Shown: positions 33,806 through 44,235 of the stretch, one piece after another
Layout of the letters: each line of letters starts with the position of its first letter
Numbering within the stretch: position 1 is the first letter of the stretch
NCBI RefSeq assembly: GCF_040529335.1
Contig: NZ_CP159534.1
Span: 6,634,001-6,698,000, forward strand
Reading direction: 5' to 3'
Origin: Streptomyces sp. HUAS MG91
Lineage (GTDB): Bacteria > Actinomycetota > Actinomycetes > Streptomycetales > Streptomycetaceae
Length of the DNA stretch: 64,000 nt
The notes under the pieces: generated by a model
The model's input: the letters and a program-made list of their open reading frames with translations, nothing else
Database searches by the model: none
What the model was told of the DNA's origin: nothing
Made by a program: the position numbers and the translations under genes

Positions 33806-34783
33806 TCACGGACGGACCGTCAGCACCAGCTTGCCGGTGACCCGGCCCGTCTCGCCCTCCTCGTGCGCCTTCGCGGCGTCGGCGAGCGGATAGGTGCCCG
33901 AGACGTGCACCCGCAGCCTGCCCTCCTCGACCAGACCGGCGACGGCCCGCAGCCCCGCCTGGTCGTGCTCGACCAGCATGGCGGTGGCCCGCACGCCCAG
34001 CTCCCTGGCCCGGGCCGGGACCTCCCCGAACCCGTTCGGGAGGATCGAGACGAGGATGCCGCCGGGCCGCAGCACCTCCAGCGACCGCAGCCGCGTCTCC
34101 TCGCCGAGCGTGTCGAGGACGACGTCGATGTCGCGGGCCTCGGCACGGAAGTCCTGGGTGCGGTAGTCGATGACCTCGTCGGCGCCGAGCGACCGGACGA
34201 AGTCGTGCTTGGGCGCCGAGGCGGTGCCGATGACGTACGCGCCGCGCGCCTTCGCGATCTGTACGGCGACGTGCCCGACGCCGCCCGCCGCGGCGTGCAC
34301 CAGCACCCGCTGGCCCGGCCGCACGTCGGCCAGGTCGACGAGCGCCTGCCAGGCCGTGAGCGAGACCAGCGGCAGCGCGCCCGCCTCGACGTGGCCGAGC
34401 CCGGCGGGCCGGGGCACGAAGGCGCGGGCGGGCCCGGTGACGTACTCGGCGTGCGAACCGGCGCCGTACGGGTACGGCAGCATGCCGATGACCTCGTCGC
34501 CCGGCTTGTGCACGGCCACGCCGACGCCGACGGCCTCCACGACGCCGGACACGTCCCAGCCGAGCGTGAAGGGCGGCTCGCCGAGGAAGCCGCCGGTCCT
34601 GCGGTGCTTCCAGTCCGTCGGGTTCACGCCCGCCGCGTGCACGGCCACCAGGATCTGCCCGACGCCGGGCTTCGGCCGGGCGGCCTCGATCTCCCGGAGC
34701 ACGTCGGGTTCGCCGAGGGTGTCCTGGCTGATGGCCTTCATGGTGGGCTGCTCGGGCTGGTCGCCGCTGTTGTTCTTGGTCAT
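33806..34783 (-). CDS. Quinone oxidoreductase-like NADP-dependent dehydrogenase
   Basis: The 325-residue protein belongs to the medium-chain dehydrogenase superfamily, zeta-crystallin/quinone oxidoreductase branch. It has VHAAGVNPTDWKHRRTG in the catalytic domain, GWDVSGVVEAVGVGV, and a nucleotide-binding AAAGGVGHVAVQIAKARGA. The structural and catalytic zinc cysteines are absent, as expected of this branch. The start ATG at 34781-34783 lies only 69 bases from the start of the divergent GlxA-type regulator, so the regulator probably controls it. Substrate is likely a quinone or an enone. Confidence 0.88.
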   Translation of the reverse strand: MTKNNSGDQPEQPTMKAISQDTLGEPDVLREIEAARPKPGVGQILVAVHAAGVNPTDWKHRRTGGFLGEPPFTLGWDVSGVVEAVGVGVAVHKPGDEVIGMLPYPYGAGSHAEYVTGPARAFVPRPAGLGHVEAGALPLVSLTAWQALVDLADVRPGQRVLVHAAAGGVGHVAVQIAKARGAYVIGTASAPKHDFVRSLGADEVIDYRTQDFRAEARDIDVVLDTLGEETRLRSLEVLRPGGILVSILPNGFGEVPARARELGVRATAMLVEHDQAGLRAVAGLVEEGRLRVHVSGTYPLADAAKAHEEGETGRVTGKLVLTVRP

Positions 34784-34840
34784 GCGTCCAGCCTGCGCCA
34801 GGGCCACCGCCCCGGCAATGGCAAGATGGACATTAAACGA

Positions 34841-34846
34841 TAGGAT
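34841..34846 (+). promoter_or_regulatory. Candidate -10 hexamer TAGGAT for leaderless regulator gene
   Basis: TAGGAT ends six bases before the ATG at 34853. A TGGACA element at 34827-34832 is too close to act as its -35 and might serve a factor or the divergent promoter. Confidence 0.4.
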
Positions 34847-34852
34847 CGTGCC

Positions 34853-35872
34853 ATGACGCAGGCCACCACGCGGCCCGGCTCCGCCCGGCCGATCGACTTC
34901 CGCACGACTGCGCCGCACCGCGTCGTCGTGCTCGCCCTCGACGGTGTGTACCCCTTCGAGCTGGGCATCCCGAACCGGGTGTTCCCGCTGGTCCCGGGCG
35001 CGTACGAGGTGGTGACCTGTGCGGCGGCGCAGGACCGGACGGTGGCGACGAACGCCGACTTCTCCGTCACCGTCGGACACGGTCCGGAGGCCCTGGAGAC
35101 GGCGGACACGGTCGTCGTGCCCCCGTTCGACCTGCGGTTCCTCTCGGCCGAGCTGCCGGAGCCGGTGCGCGCCGCGCTGGCCCGGATCCGGCCCGGCACC
35201 CGCATCGTCTCCATCTGCACGGGCGCGTTCACCCTCGCCGCGGCGGGGCTGCTCGACGGGCGGCCCGCGACGACGCACTGGGCGCTCGCCGACCTGTTCC
35301 GCCGGATGTTCCCGCGGGTCCTCCTGGACCCGGACGTGCTCTTCGTCGACGACGGCGACGTCCTCACCTCGGCGGGCGCCGCCTCCGGCGTCGACGTGTG
35401 CCTGCACGTGGTCCGCTCCGACCACGGCAGCGCGGTCGCGAACCGGGTGGCCAAGCACTGCGTGGTGCCGCCGTGGCGGGAGGGCGGCCAGGCCCAGTAC
35501 ATCGAGCAGCCGATGCCCGAGGAGAGCGGCAGCGGCACCGCCGACACCCGCGCCTGGGCCCTGCGCAACCTCGAACGGCCGCTGACGCTCGGCGAGTTGG
35601 CCGACCACGCCCGGATGAGCCGGCGCACCTTCGCCCGGCGCTTCCAGGAGGAGACCGGCACCAGCCCGGGCCGCTGGATCGTCCAGCAACGGGTCCACAG
35701 GGCGCGGCAGTTGCTGGAGACCAGCGATCTGCCGGTGGACCGGATCGCCGCCGAGGTCGGCTTCGCCACGGGGACCTCGCTGCGCCAGCACCTGCACGCG
35801 GCCATCGGGGTGTCGCCGCGCGACTACCGGCGCACGTTCAGGGCGGACGCCCTGGAAGGGGCCCGCGGCTGA
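34853..35872 (+). CDS. GlxA-type AraC family regulator with DJ-1/PfpI domain
   Basis: This 339-residue regulator fuses an amidotransferase-like DJ-1/PfpI domain (residues 20-200; VVVLALDGVYPFELGIPNRVF, RIVSICTGAFTLAAAGLLDGR with the nucleophile-elbow cysteine, then ATTHWALADLF) to a C-terminal AraC helix-turn-helix domain (LTLGELADHARMSRRTFARRF and LPVDRIAAEVGFATGTSLRQHL). The organisation is that of GlxA-type regulators. It is divergent from the quinone oxidoreductase gene. The stop codon is part of the terminator palindrome that follows. Confidence 0.9.
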   Translation: MTQATTRPGSARPIDFRTTAPHRVVVLALDGVYPFELGIPNRVFPLVPGAYEVVTCAAAQDRTVATNADFSVTVGHGPEALETADTVVVPPFDLRFLSAELPEPVRAALARIRPGTRIVSICTGAFTLAAAGLLDGRPATTHWALADLFRRMFPRVLLDPDVLFVDDGDVLTSAGAASGVDVCLHVVRSDHGSAVANRVAKHCVVPPWREGGQAQYIEQPMPEESGSGTADTRAWALRNLERPLTLGELADHARMSRRTFARRFQEETGTSPGRWIVQQRVHRARQLLETSDLPVDRIAAEVGFATGTSLRQHLHAAIGVSPRDYRRTFRADALEGARG

Positions 35873-35898
35873 ACACCGGCGGTCCGCCGGTGTTCAGC
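35868..35898. terminator. Perfect palindromic terminator between the regulator and nadE
   Basis: GCTGAACACCGGCGG (35868-35882) and CCGCCGGTGTTCAGC (35884-35898) match exactly about a single central base. The left arm contains the stop codon of the regulator. It serves both convergent genes. Confidence 0.8.
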
Positions 35899-35906
35899 GG
35901 GCGAGG

Positions 35907-37961
35907 TCAGCTCTCGACGTCGGCTGGGTCCCAGCGCTCCAGGTCCCGCAGCCAGGCGCGCGCCGAACTGTCCGACGGCATCCGCCAGTCGCCGCGCGGC
36001 GAGAGCGAACCGCCGGCCGACACCTTCGGCCCGTTCGGCATCGCGGACCGCTTGAACTGCGCGAACTGGAAGAAGCGGCGGCAGAAGTACTCCAGCCAGT
36101 GCCGGATCTCCGCAAGGTCGTACGCCTTGTGGTCGGCGTCCGGGAACCCGGGCGGCCACGCGCCCGCCGCGACGTCCCGCCACGCGTGCCACGCCATGAA
36201 CGCGATCTTCGTCGGCCGGAACCCGTACCGCAGCACGTAGAACAGCGTGAAGTCGTGCAGCGCGTACGGACCGATCTTGTCCTCGGTCGACTGCAGCTCC
36301 TCGCCCGGCACCAGCTCCGGGCTGATCTCGGTGTCGAGGATCGCGGTGAGGATCTCCCCGGCCTCGTCCCCGAACTGCCCACTGCTGACGACCCAGCGGA
36401 TCAGGTGCTGGATGAGCGTCTTCGGCACGCCACTGTTCACGTTGTAGTGGCTCATCTGGTCGCCGACGCCGTACGTGCACCAGCCCAGCGCCAGCTCGGA
36501 CAGGTCGCCGGTGCCGAGCACGATGCCGCCGCGCTGGTTGGCGAGCCGGAACAGATAGTCCGTGCGCAGCCCGGCCTGCACGTTCTCGAAGGTGACGTCG
36601 TAGACCGGGTCGCCGCCCGCGAACGGGTGGTCCATCTCCTTGAGCATCAGCCGCGCGGTGTCGGTGATGTCCAGCTCGGCGGCGGTGACGCCGAGGGCCT
36701 TCATCAGCGCGTGCGCGTTGGACTTGGTGTGCTCGCCGGTCGCGAACCCCGGCATGGTGAAGGCGAGGATGTCGCTGCGCGGACGCCCGGCCCGGTCCAT
36801 GGCGCGCGCGGCGACGATCAGCGCGTGCGTCGAGTCGAGCCCGCCGGACACCCCGATGACGATCTTCGGGTCGCCGATCGCGCCGAGCCGCTGCACCAGC
36901 CCCGCGACCTGGATGTTGTACGCCTCGTAGCAGTCCTGGGCGAGCCGCTCGGCGTCCGCCGGCACGAACGGGAACCGCTCCAGGGCGCGGCGCAGCCCGA
37001 AGTCGGTCGCGGGCGCGTCGAGCCGGAAGGGGATCCGGCGGAAGTCGCCGGTGCGCGCGGCGTGCGTGCGCCGGTTGTCGTCGAAGGTGCCCTGGCGCTG
37101 CCGCTCCTGGCGCAGCAGGTCCAGGTCGATGTCGGCGATCGCGGCCCGGTCGCCGAGCGGGAAGCGCTCGGTCTCGTCGAGCAGCGCCCCGTTCTCGTAG
37201 ATCATCGTCTGCCCGTCCCACGACAGGTCGGTGGTGGATTCACCGAGCCCGGCGGCCGCGTAGACGTAGGCGGCGAGGTAGCGGGACGACGCCGACCGGC
37301 ACAGCAGCTTGCGGTCCTCGGCGCGGCCGACGGTGATCGGGCTGCCGGAGAGGTTGGCGATGACCGTCGCCCCGGCGAGGGCGGCCTCCGCGGCGGGCGG
37401 CACCGGCACCCACATGTCCTCGCAGATCTCGACGTGCAGCACGAGCCCGGCCACGTCCTCGGCGGCGAACAGCAGGTCCACGCCGAAGGGCACCTCGGCG
37501 CCGCCGAGCCGGATCGTTCCGCCGCGCTCCGTGTCACCGGCCGCGATCTGGCGGCGCTCGTAGAACTCCCGGTAGTTCGGCAGGTACGACTTGGGGGCGA
37601 CGCCCAGGATCCGGCCCCGGTGCACGACGACCGCGCAGTTGTAGATCCGGTCGCGGTGGCGCAGCGGGGCGCCGACCACGAGCACCGGCAGCAGCTCGGC
37701 GGACCCGGCGACGACGGCGGCGAGGGCCTGCTCCACCTCGTCGAGCACGACGTCCTGCAGCAGCAGGTCCTCGATGGAGTAGCCGCAGAGCCCCAGCTCG
37801 GGGAAGACCGCGACGGCCACCCCGTCCGCGGCGCGCTCACGGGCCTGGCGCAGGATCGCCTCGGCGTTGGCGTGCGGATCGGCGATGGCGGCGTGACCCG
37901 TGCACGCCGCCACCCGCGCGAATCCCTGACTGTAGATCGACCGGAAGTTCACGCGCCCCAT
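35907..37961 (-). CDS. nadE: Glutamine-dependent NAD+ synthetase (NadE)
   Basis: NadE makes NAD+ from nicotinic acid adenine dinucleotide with ATP and glutamine. The 684-residue protein has the actinobacterial two-domain form. The N-terminal nitrilase-like glutaminase contains the Glu in [10 protein letters not shown], the Lys in [15 protein letters not shown], and the nucleophile Cys in [11 protein letters not shown]. The C-terminal synthetase contains the PP-loop [12 protein letters not shown] and the ammonia channel region around [19 protein letters not shown]. The ATG at 37959-37961 precedes [21 protein letters not shown], as expected. Nothing is unusual. Confidence 0.95.
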   Translation of the reverse strand: MGRVNFRSIYSQGFARVAACTGHAAIADPHANAEAILRQARERAADGVAVAVFPELGLCGYSIEDLLLQDVVLDEVEQALAAVVAGSAELLPVLVVGAPLRHRDRIYNCAVVVHRGRILGVAPKSYLPNYREFYERRQIAAGDTERGGTIRLGGAEVPFGVDLLFAAEDVAGLVLHVEICEDMWVPVPPAAEAALAGATVIANLSGSPITVGRAEDRKLLCRSASSRYLAAYVYAAAGLGESTTDLSWDGQTMIYENGALLDETERFPLGDRAAIADIDLDLLRQERQRQGTFDDNRRTHAARTGDFRRIPFRLDAPATDFGLRRALERFPFVPADAERLAQDCYEAYNIQVAGLVQRLGAIGDPKIVIGVSGGLDSTHALIVAARAMDRAGRPRSDILAFTMPGFATGEHTKSNAHALMKALGVTAAELDITDTARLMLKEMDHPFAGGDPVYDVTFENVQAGLRTDYLFRLANQRGGIVLGTGDLSELALGWCTYGVGDQMSHYNVNSGVPKTLIQHLIRWVVSSGQFGDEAGEILTAILDTEISPELVPGEELQSTEDKIGPYALHDFTLFYVLRYGFRPTKIAFMAWHAWRDVAAGAWPPGFPDADHKAYDLAEIRHWLEYFCRRFFQFAQFKRSAMPNGPKVSAGGSLSPRGDWRMPSDSSARAWLRDLERWDPADVES

Positions 37962-38041
37962 GATGTCAAGCGGTCAGGGCCGGTGCCTGCCGGGGGTTTC
38001 GCAAGCGGGCGCCGCCCGCCCGGGGGGTGTCGGGGCCGGGC

Positions 38042-38611
38042 TCACAGCAGCCGGTCGACCAGTCCGTCGACGTACTCCGGGGTGAGCGGGCCCGCGCCGA
38101 ACAGCACGCGGATGTACATCGGGGCCATGACGTGGTCGACGACGGTCAGGGCGTCGAGCCGCGGCTCGCCGCGGTCGCCGGCGCGGTCGAGCATGGCCTG
38201 GAGCCGGTCGGCGCGGTCCGCGAGGAACTCGTCGCGCAGCCGCAGGCCCTCCGGCCCGGTGCCGGACAGGGCGACGGCCAGCCGGAGCACCGCCAGGCCG
38301 TCGGGGCCGGTGATCTCGCGGGCCACGGCGGCCGCGTAGGTGTGCAGGTCGCCGGCGAGGCTCCCGGTGTCGGGCATCGGGGAGCGCGCGTTGAGGCGGG
38401 TGAGCGTCACGTCGGTGAGCAGCGCCTCCAGGCTTCCCCAGCGCCGGTAGACGGTGGTGTCGGCCACGCCCGCGCGGGCCGCGACCTCGCTGACGGTGAA
38501 GCCGCCGTAGCCCCGTTCCCCCACCAGGTCCGTGACGGCCTGGTGCACCGCCGCGCCGACGCGGGCGCTGCGTCCGCCGGGGCGCCGGGTGCGCTGTTGC
38601 TCATCGTCCAT
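38042..38611 (-). CDS. TetR family repressor
   Basis: The 189-residue protein has an N-terminal TetR helix-turn-helix (YGGFTVSEVAARAGVADTTVYRRWGS) and a C-terminal domain with RADRLQAMLDRAGDRGEPRLDAL that fits the TetR_C family binding small ligands. It is divergent from an MFS exporter, with two near-identical inverted repeats in the 99-base gap. It therefore very probably represses both itself and the exporter until a ligand binds. Confidence 0.92.
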   Translation of the reverse strand: MDDEQQRTRRPGGRSARVGAAVHQAVTDLVGERGYGGFTVSEVAARAGVADTTVYRRWGSLEALLTDVTLTRLNARSPMPDTGSLAGDLHTYAAAVAREITGPDGLAVLRLAVALSGTGPEGLRLRDEFLADRADRLQAMLDRAGDRGEPRLDALTVVDHVMAPMYIRVLFGAGPLTPEYVDGLVDRLL

Positions 38612-38621
38612 GCGCCCACCT

Positions 38622-38644
38622 TAACGCAGTTGATGGTTGCGTTT
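38622..38644. promoter_or_regulatory. TetR operator, copy near tetR
   Basis: TAACGCAG, seven bases, TTGCGTTT. It matches the second copy in the left arm fully and in six of eight positions of the right arm. It lies 11 bases before the tetR start. Confidence 0.75.
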
Positions 38645-38672
38645 GTAGGGAGGGGTGCTCTACATTCCCTCT

Positions 38673-38695
38673 TAACGCAGTAACTGGCTGCGTTA
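38673..38695. promoter_or_regulatory. TetR operator, copy near the MFS gene
   Basis: TAACGCAG, seven bases, CTGCGTTA: a perfect 8-7-8 inverted repeat. Its centre is 51 bases from that of the first copy. It ends 15 bases before the MFS start. Confidence 0.8.
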
Positions 38696-38710
38696 GCCGA
38701 AGGGGGAGTC

Positions 38711-40189
38711 ATGGCTGCGTCATCTGCACCGTCTGTGTCGTCCGCGTCCGGAGGTGGCGGACCGAACCGGGTGGCCCTGCTCGTGGTGACCTGCCTGGGG
38801 CAGTTCATGGTGCTGCTCGACAACACGATCGTCGGCGCGGCACTGCCGGACATGCAGCACCGGCTGCACACGCGGCTGACCGGTCTGCAATGGATCGTCG
38901 ACGCCTACGTGCTGCTGGTCGCCATGCTGCTGCTGACCGGCGGGGTCTTCGCCGACCGGTTCGGCCGGAAGCGGGTCTACCTGAGCGGCGTCGCGGTGTT
39001 CACCGTCGCGTCGGTGCTGTGCAGTGTCTCGGCGTCGGTCGGGTGGCTGGTGGCCGGGCGCGTGGCCCAGGGGATCGGCGCCGCGGCGCTGAGCCCGGCC
39101 TCGCTGGCCCTCCTGGTGGCCGCCCACCCCGGCGCGCGGGAGCGGGTCCGGGCGATCGGGCTCTGGGCCGGGCTCAGCGGAATCGGCCTGGCCGTCGGGC
39201 CCGTCGTCGGCGGCGTGCTGACGGAGGCCTTCGGCTGGCCCGCGATCTTCCTGGTCAACGTGCCCATCGGCGTGGTCCTGCTGCTCGCCGGCCGGCGCGT
39301 CCTCGACGAGTCCCGCAACCCGGCCGCACCCGCCCTCGACATCCCCGGGACCGTCCTGTCCGTCCTGGGCGTGGGAACCCTGACCTACGCGCTCATCGAG
39401 GGCGGCGCACGCGGCTGGGCCTCACCGGTGATCCTGGGCTGCTTCGCCGCCGCGCTCGCCCTTCTCGCCGCCTTCGTCGCCGTCGAGGGGCGCCGCTCGG
39501 CGCCGATGCTGCCGCCGCGCCTGTTCCGCCGACGGCTGTTCACGGTCTCCAACACCGCCATGGTCGTCGTGGGGTTCGCGCTCATGGGGTCGTCGTTCTT
39601 CTTCTCCCAGTTCTTCGTCCACGTCCAGGGCAGCTCGATCATGCGGGCCGGACTCCAGACCCTGCCGATGACGCTCGCCATGGTGGTCGTCAGCCCGTAC
39701 GCGGGCCGTCTCGCCGCCCGGTACGGCTTCCGGGGCGTGGTCACCGTCGGCCTGGCGCTGGCCGGCCTGGGCTTGCTCGCCCTGGGCTCGGTGCACGCCG
39801 ACACCGGCTACGCGAACGTGTGGTGGCGCCTCGCGACGGTCGGCGTCGGCTTCGCCCTGACCATGTCCCCGCTGACCGGCGCCGCCATCCAGGCGGTCAG
39901 CCCCGAGGAAGGCGGCCTCGCCTCGGGCATCAGCAGCACCACCCGGCAGTTCGGCGCGGTGCTCGGCGTGGCCGTGCTCGGCGCCGTGGTCCGCACCCGG
40001 CAGTCCGACGGCGCCTCCTTCGAGGCAGGTCTCGACAGTGCCTTCGTCGCGGCGGGAATCGTCACGCTGGTGTGCGCCGCGTTCACCGGCCTGTTGCTGG
40101 CGCGATCGGCGCCGGAAGCCGCTCCCGGCGCCGGGCCCACCCGTCGGGCCGCGACCGACGCCCCGTCAGAAACCGCCGAGAGCGTCTGA
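38711..40189 (+). CDS. MFS multidrug exporter, DHA2 (14-helix) family
   Basis: The 492-residue protein is a proton-driven drug exporter. The N-terminal half has VTCLGQFMVLLDNTIVGAALP (motif D1 region), then DAYVLLVAMLLLTGG and the motif A loop VFADRFGRKRVYL. Motif C (GLSGIGLAVGPVVGGVLTEAFGW) follows in helix 5. About 14 membrane helices can be counted. The ATG at 38711-38713 has AAGGGGGAG at 38700-38708. Expression is probably governed by the divergent TetR repressor. The exported compound is unknown. Confidence 0.92.
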   Translation: MAASSAPSVSSASGGGGPNRVALLVVTCLGQFMVLLDNTIVGAALPDMQHRLHTRLTGLQWIVDAYVLLVAMLLLTGGVFADRFGRKRVYLSGVAVFTVASVLCSVSASVGWLVAGRVAQGIGAAALSPASLALLVAAHPGARERVRAIGLWAGLSGIGLAVGPVVGGVLTEAFGWPAIFLVNVPIGVVLLLAGRRVLDESRNPAAPALDIPGTVLSVLGVGTLTYALIEGGARGWASPVILGCFAAALALLAAFVAVEGRRSAPMLPPRLFRRRLFTVSNTAMVVVGFALMGSSFFFSQFFVHVQGSSIMRAGLQTLPMTLAMVVVSPYAGRLAARYGFRGVVTVGLALAGLGLLALGSVHADTGYANVWWRLATVGVGFALTMSPLTGAAIQAVSPEEGGLASGISSTTRQFGAVLGVAVLGAVVRTRQSDGASFEAGLDSAFVAAGIVTLVCAAFTGLLLARSAPEAAPGAGPTRRAATDAPSETAESV

Positions 40190-40200
40190 GTCGGGGCTCA

Positions 40201-40217
40201 CCGTGCCCGCGGCACGG
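40201..40217. terminator. Short hairpin between the MFS gene and alditol oxidase
   Basis: CCGTGCC, three bases, GGCACGG. It lies in the 117-base gap between the convergent genes and could end either transcript. There is no U-run. Confidence 0.45.
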
Positions 40218-40306
40218 GACGATCGTGCGCAGGGCGCGGGTCGACCAGGGGCACCGCCGTCCCTGAGTGACCGTCATCTTTGCTTTGCCGGCGGGAGCAG
40301 GCGAGT

Positions 40307-41910
<1,604 letters not shown>

Positions 41911-41932
41911 AGGGGCGCGGGGAACTGCGCGA
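41911..41932 (+). repeat. Dispersed repeat, copy C
   Basis: Same 22 bases as copies A and B but in the opposite orientation, so the array in between is bracketed by inverted copies. It is followed by GACCAGCCACGACG, also seen in diverged form after the copy at 44192. Confidence 0.85.
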
Positions 41933-42051
41933 CCAGCCACGACGAGAGGCGCGCGTGACGGCTGGTTTTAGGGGGCACGGCGAGAGGGCGCTCGGCGACG
42001 GGTCCCGGGGCGTGGGGAGACCCGGCGCCGGGCGGAGCGGCCGCTCGGGAG

Positions 42052-42057
42052 TACTGT
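42052..42057 (+). promoter_or_regulatory. Candidate -10 hexamer TACTGT
   Basis: TACTGT ends eight bases before the ATG at 42066, and no ribosome binding site intervenes. It would give a leaderless or nearly leaderless transcript. Confidence 0.35.
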
Positions 42058-42065
42058 TCCGGCGC

Positions 42066-42755
42066 ATGACGCACTCGGAACTGCCCCGCACGCTGACACC
42101 CACCGACCGCACACGCCTGCGTCGCTTCAAGGAGAACGCGAGCTTCGAGCGGGCGGACCTGGAGGCGATCCTCGACGCGGGCTTCGTCTGTCACCTGGGA
42201 GTGATCGTCGACGGCGTCCCCATGGTCGTACCGACGGTGTACGGGCGTGACGAGCGGTACCTCTACGTGCACGGGTCGGTGGCCAGCCGCAGCCTGACCG
42301 GCGCCGCCGACGACGCCGATGAGACGATATGCGTCACCGTCACCCACGTCGACGGACTGGTCCTCGCCCGCTCCGTCTTCGAGCACGGCGTGAACTACCG
42401 GTGCGCGATGCTCTACGGCGTACCGCGCACCCTCACCGACGACGCCGAGAAGACCGAGGCGCTGCGCCTGATCACCGAGCACACGGCGCCGGGCCAGTGG
42501 GACTACGCCCGCCGCCCCAGCCGCAAGGAACTCGCCGCCACGACCGTCCTCGCCCTCTCCCTCGAAGAGGCCTCCGTGAAGATCAGCGCGGGCCCGCCGG
42601 ACGACGGCGACTCGGCCGACGCCGAGCTCGGCCTGTGGGCCGGCACCCTGCCGCTCACCACGCGCTGGGGAGCGCCCACGGCCGACCCCGTGCTCCCCGC
42701 CAGCCGCACCGCCCCCGCGCACATCGTCGCCCGAGCGGGGACCCGGCAGGGCTGA
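42066..42755 (+). CDS. Pyridoxamine 5'-phosphate oxidase-like FMN-binding protein
   Basis: The 229-residue product has the split-barrel flavin-binding fold of the PPOX-like family. It opens with an ARRR-like region (LTPTDRTRLRRFKENASF), then DAGFVCHLGVIVDGVPMVVPTVYGR, YVHGSVASRSL, and GVNYRCAMLYGVPRTL. Such proteins bind FMN, heme or F420 and have diverse roles. A true PNP oxidase is unlikely, because the PLP-binding C-terminus is not seen. The ATG at 42066-42068 was taken because of the nearby -10-like element. It is transcribed in the same direction as the radical SAM gene 60 bases on. Confidence 0.82.
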   Translation: MTHSELPRTLTPTDRTRLRRFKENASFERADLEAILDAGFVCHLGVIVDGVPMVVPTVYGRDERYLYVHGSVASRSLTGAADDADETICVTVTHVDGLVLARSVFEHGVNYRCAMLYGVPRTLTDDAEKTEALRLITEHTAPGQWDYARRPSRKELAATTVLALSLEEASVKISAGPPDDGDSADAELGLWAGTLPLTTRWGAPTADPVLPASRTAPAHIVARAGTRQG

Positions 42756-42815
42756 CCCGGGGGCGGGGGATACCGTGGGAAGGACTGTGACCGTCGAACG
42801 AGCAAGGAGAACGGG

Positions 42816-44138
42816 ATGCAGAGCCGTACGGCGCTGGTAGAGGACCTGATGGAGCGCTTCCCGCATGTTCCGAGGGAAGCGGTCTTCAAGGAGGACCTGC
42901 TGCGCGGCGGAGTGGCGTTCGACGCCTCGGCTCTCAGCGACAACGAGGACGGCGAGGTCAAGCCGAAGTCGTACTTCATCTTCTCCTTCGACCACGGCAC
43001 CCTGCCCGAGCTGGGCGAGGCCGCGCTGCGCCGCCCGCCCGAGGAGATCGTCCTCACCGGCGGCCCCTACGACCTGCGCCGCACGGTCGTCTCGGTCCGC
43101 GTGAACCCGTCGTCCCCGTACCGGGTCGCGGCCGGCGACGACGGCATGCTCGGCCTCTACCTGGACGGCAAGCGCATCGCCGACGTGGGTGTGCCGCCCA
43201 TGCCGGAGTACTACCGGCACAAGCTCTCCAACGGGAAGTCGGTCATGGAGGTGGCCCCGACGATCCAGTGGGGCTACCTGATCTACCTGACCGCGTTCCG
43301 CGTCTGCCAGTACTTCGGCGCCAAGGAGGAGTGCCAGTACTGCGACATCAACCACAACTGGCGCCAGCACAAGGCGGCCGGCCGCCCCTACACGGGCGTG
43401 AAGGACGTCGACGAGGTCCTGGAAGCCCTGGAGATCATCGACAAGTACGACACCGCGAAGGCGTCGACCGCGTACACGCTGACCGGCGGCGCCATCACGT
43501 CGAAGGTGCAGGGCCTGGACGAGGCGGACTTCTACGGGCGCTACGCCAAGGCCATCGAGGAGTACTTCCCCGGGCGCTGGATCGGCAAGGTCGTCGCGCA
43601 GGCGCTGCCCAAGGACGACGTGCAGCGCTTCAAGGACTACGGCATCCAGATCTACCACCCCAACTACGAGGTGTGGGACGAGTACCTGTTCAAGATGTAC
43701 TGCCCCGGCAAGGAGCGGTACGTCGGCCGTGACGAGTGGCACAAGCGGATCCTCGACTCGCGCGACGTGTTCGGCGCGCGCAATGTGATCCCGAACTTCG
43801 TGGCGGGCGTCGAGATGGCGGAACCGTTCGGCTTCAAGACGGTCGACGAGGCCATCGCCTCCACCACCGAGGGCCTGCGCTTCTTCATGTCGAACGGCAT
43901 CACGCCGCGGTTCACCACGTGGTGCCCGGAGCCGACGACACCGCTCGGCAAGGAGAACCCGAACGGGGCGCCGCTGGAGTATCACATCCGGCTGCTCGAC
44001 GCCTATCGCTCGACGATGGACGAGTTCGGGCTGTCGTCCCCGCCCGGATACGGCCCGTCGGGCGCCGGCCGCGCCGTCTTCTCGGTCAGCTCCTTCATGG
44101 ACAGCCTCGCGCCCAACGAGGAAGCCGTGGAGGTCTGA
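42816..44138 (+). CDS. Radical SAM-like protein with C-x8-C-x2-C cysteine spacing
   Basis: This 440-residue protein looks like a radical SAM enzyme. The likely cluster is in RVCQYFGAKEECQYCDIN, with Cys164, Cys173 and Cys176, a C-x8-C-x2-C arrangement where the classic motif is C-x3-C-x2-C. Later parts fit a radical SAM barrel: KASTAYTLTGGAITSKVQG (GGE-like strand), IQIYHPNYEVWDEYLFKMYC and ARNVIPNFVAGVEM. Residues 1-130 form an extra N-terminal domain with IVLTGGPYDLRRTVVSVRV. The ATG follows AAGGAGA. Related proteins are common in streptomycetes, but I know no proven function. A palindromic terminator follows. Confidence 0.8.
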   Translation: MQSRTALVEDLMERFPHVPREAVFKEDLLRGGVAFDASALSDNEDGEVKPKSYFIFSFDHGTLPELGEAALRRPPEEIVLTGGPYDLRRTVVSVRVNPSSPYRVAAGDDGMLGLYLDGKRIADVGVPPMPEYYRHKLSNGKSVMEVAPTIQWGYLIYLTAFRVCQYFGAKEECQYCDINHNWRQHKAAGRPYTGVKDVDEVLEALEIIDKYDTAKASTAYTLTGGAITSKVQGLDEADFYGRYAKAIEEYFPGRWIGKVVAQALPKDDVQRFKDYGIQIYHPNYEVWDEYLFKMYCPGKERYVGRDEWHKRILDSRDVFGARNVIPNFVAGVEMAEPFGFKTVDEAIASTTEGLRFFMSNGITPRFTTWCPEPTTPLGKENPNGAPLEYHIRLLDAYRSTMDEFGLSSPPGYGPSGAGRAVFSVSSFMDSLAPNEEAVEV

Positions 44139-44143
44139 CGCCC

Positions 44144-44192
44144 GGTTCCCGCGCCCCTGAAGGCCGCAGGCCTTTCGGGGGCGCGGGGAACC
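44144..44192. terminator. Terminator hairpin built from the dispersed repeat (copy D)
   Basis: GGTTCCCGCGCCCC (44144-44157) pairs with GGGGCGCGGGGAACC (ending at 44192) with one bulged G. An inner stem is AAGGCC / GGCCTT (44160-44174). It separates the convergent radical SAM and asparaginase genes. The right arm continues into CGCGCGA, a variant of the dispersed repeat in which AACTG has become AACCG. Confidence 0.7.
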
Positions 44193-44235
44193 GCGCGACA
44201 CCAGCCACCACGACGCACCCGCACCCGGCGGCGGC

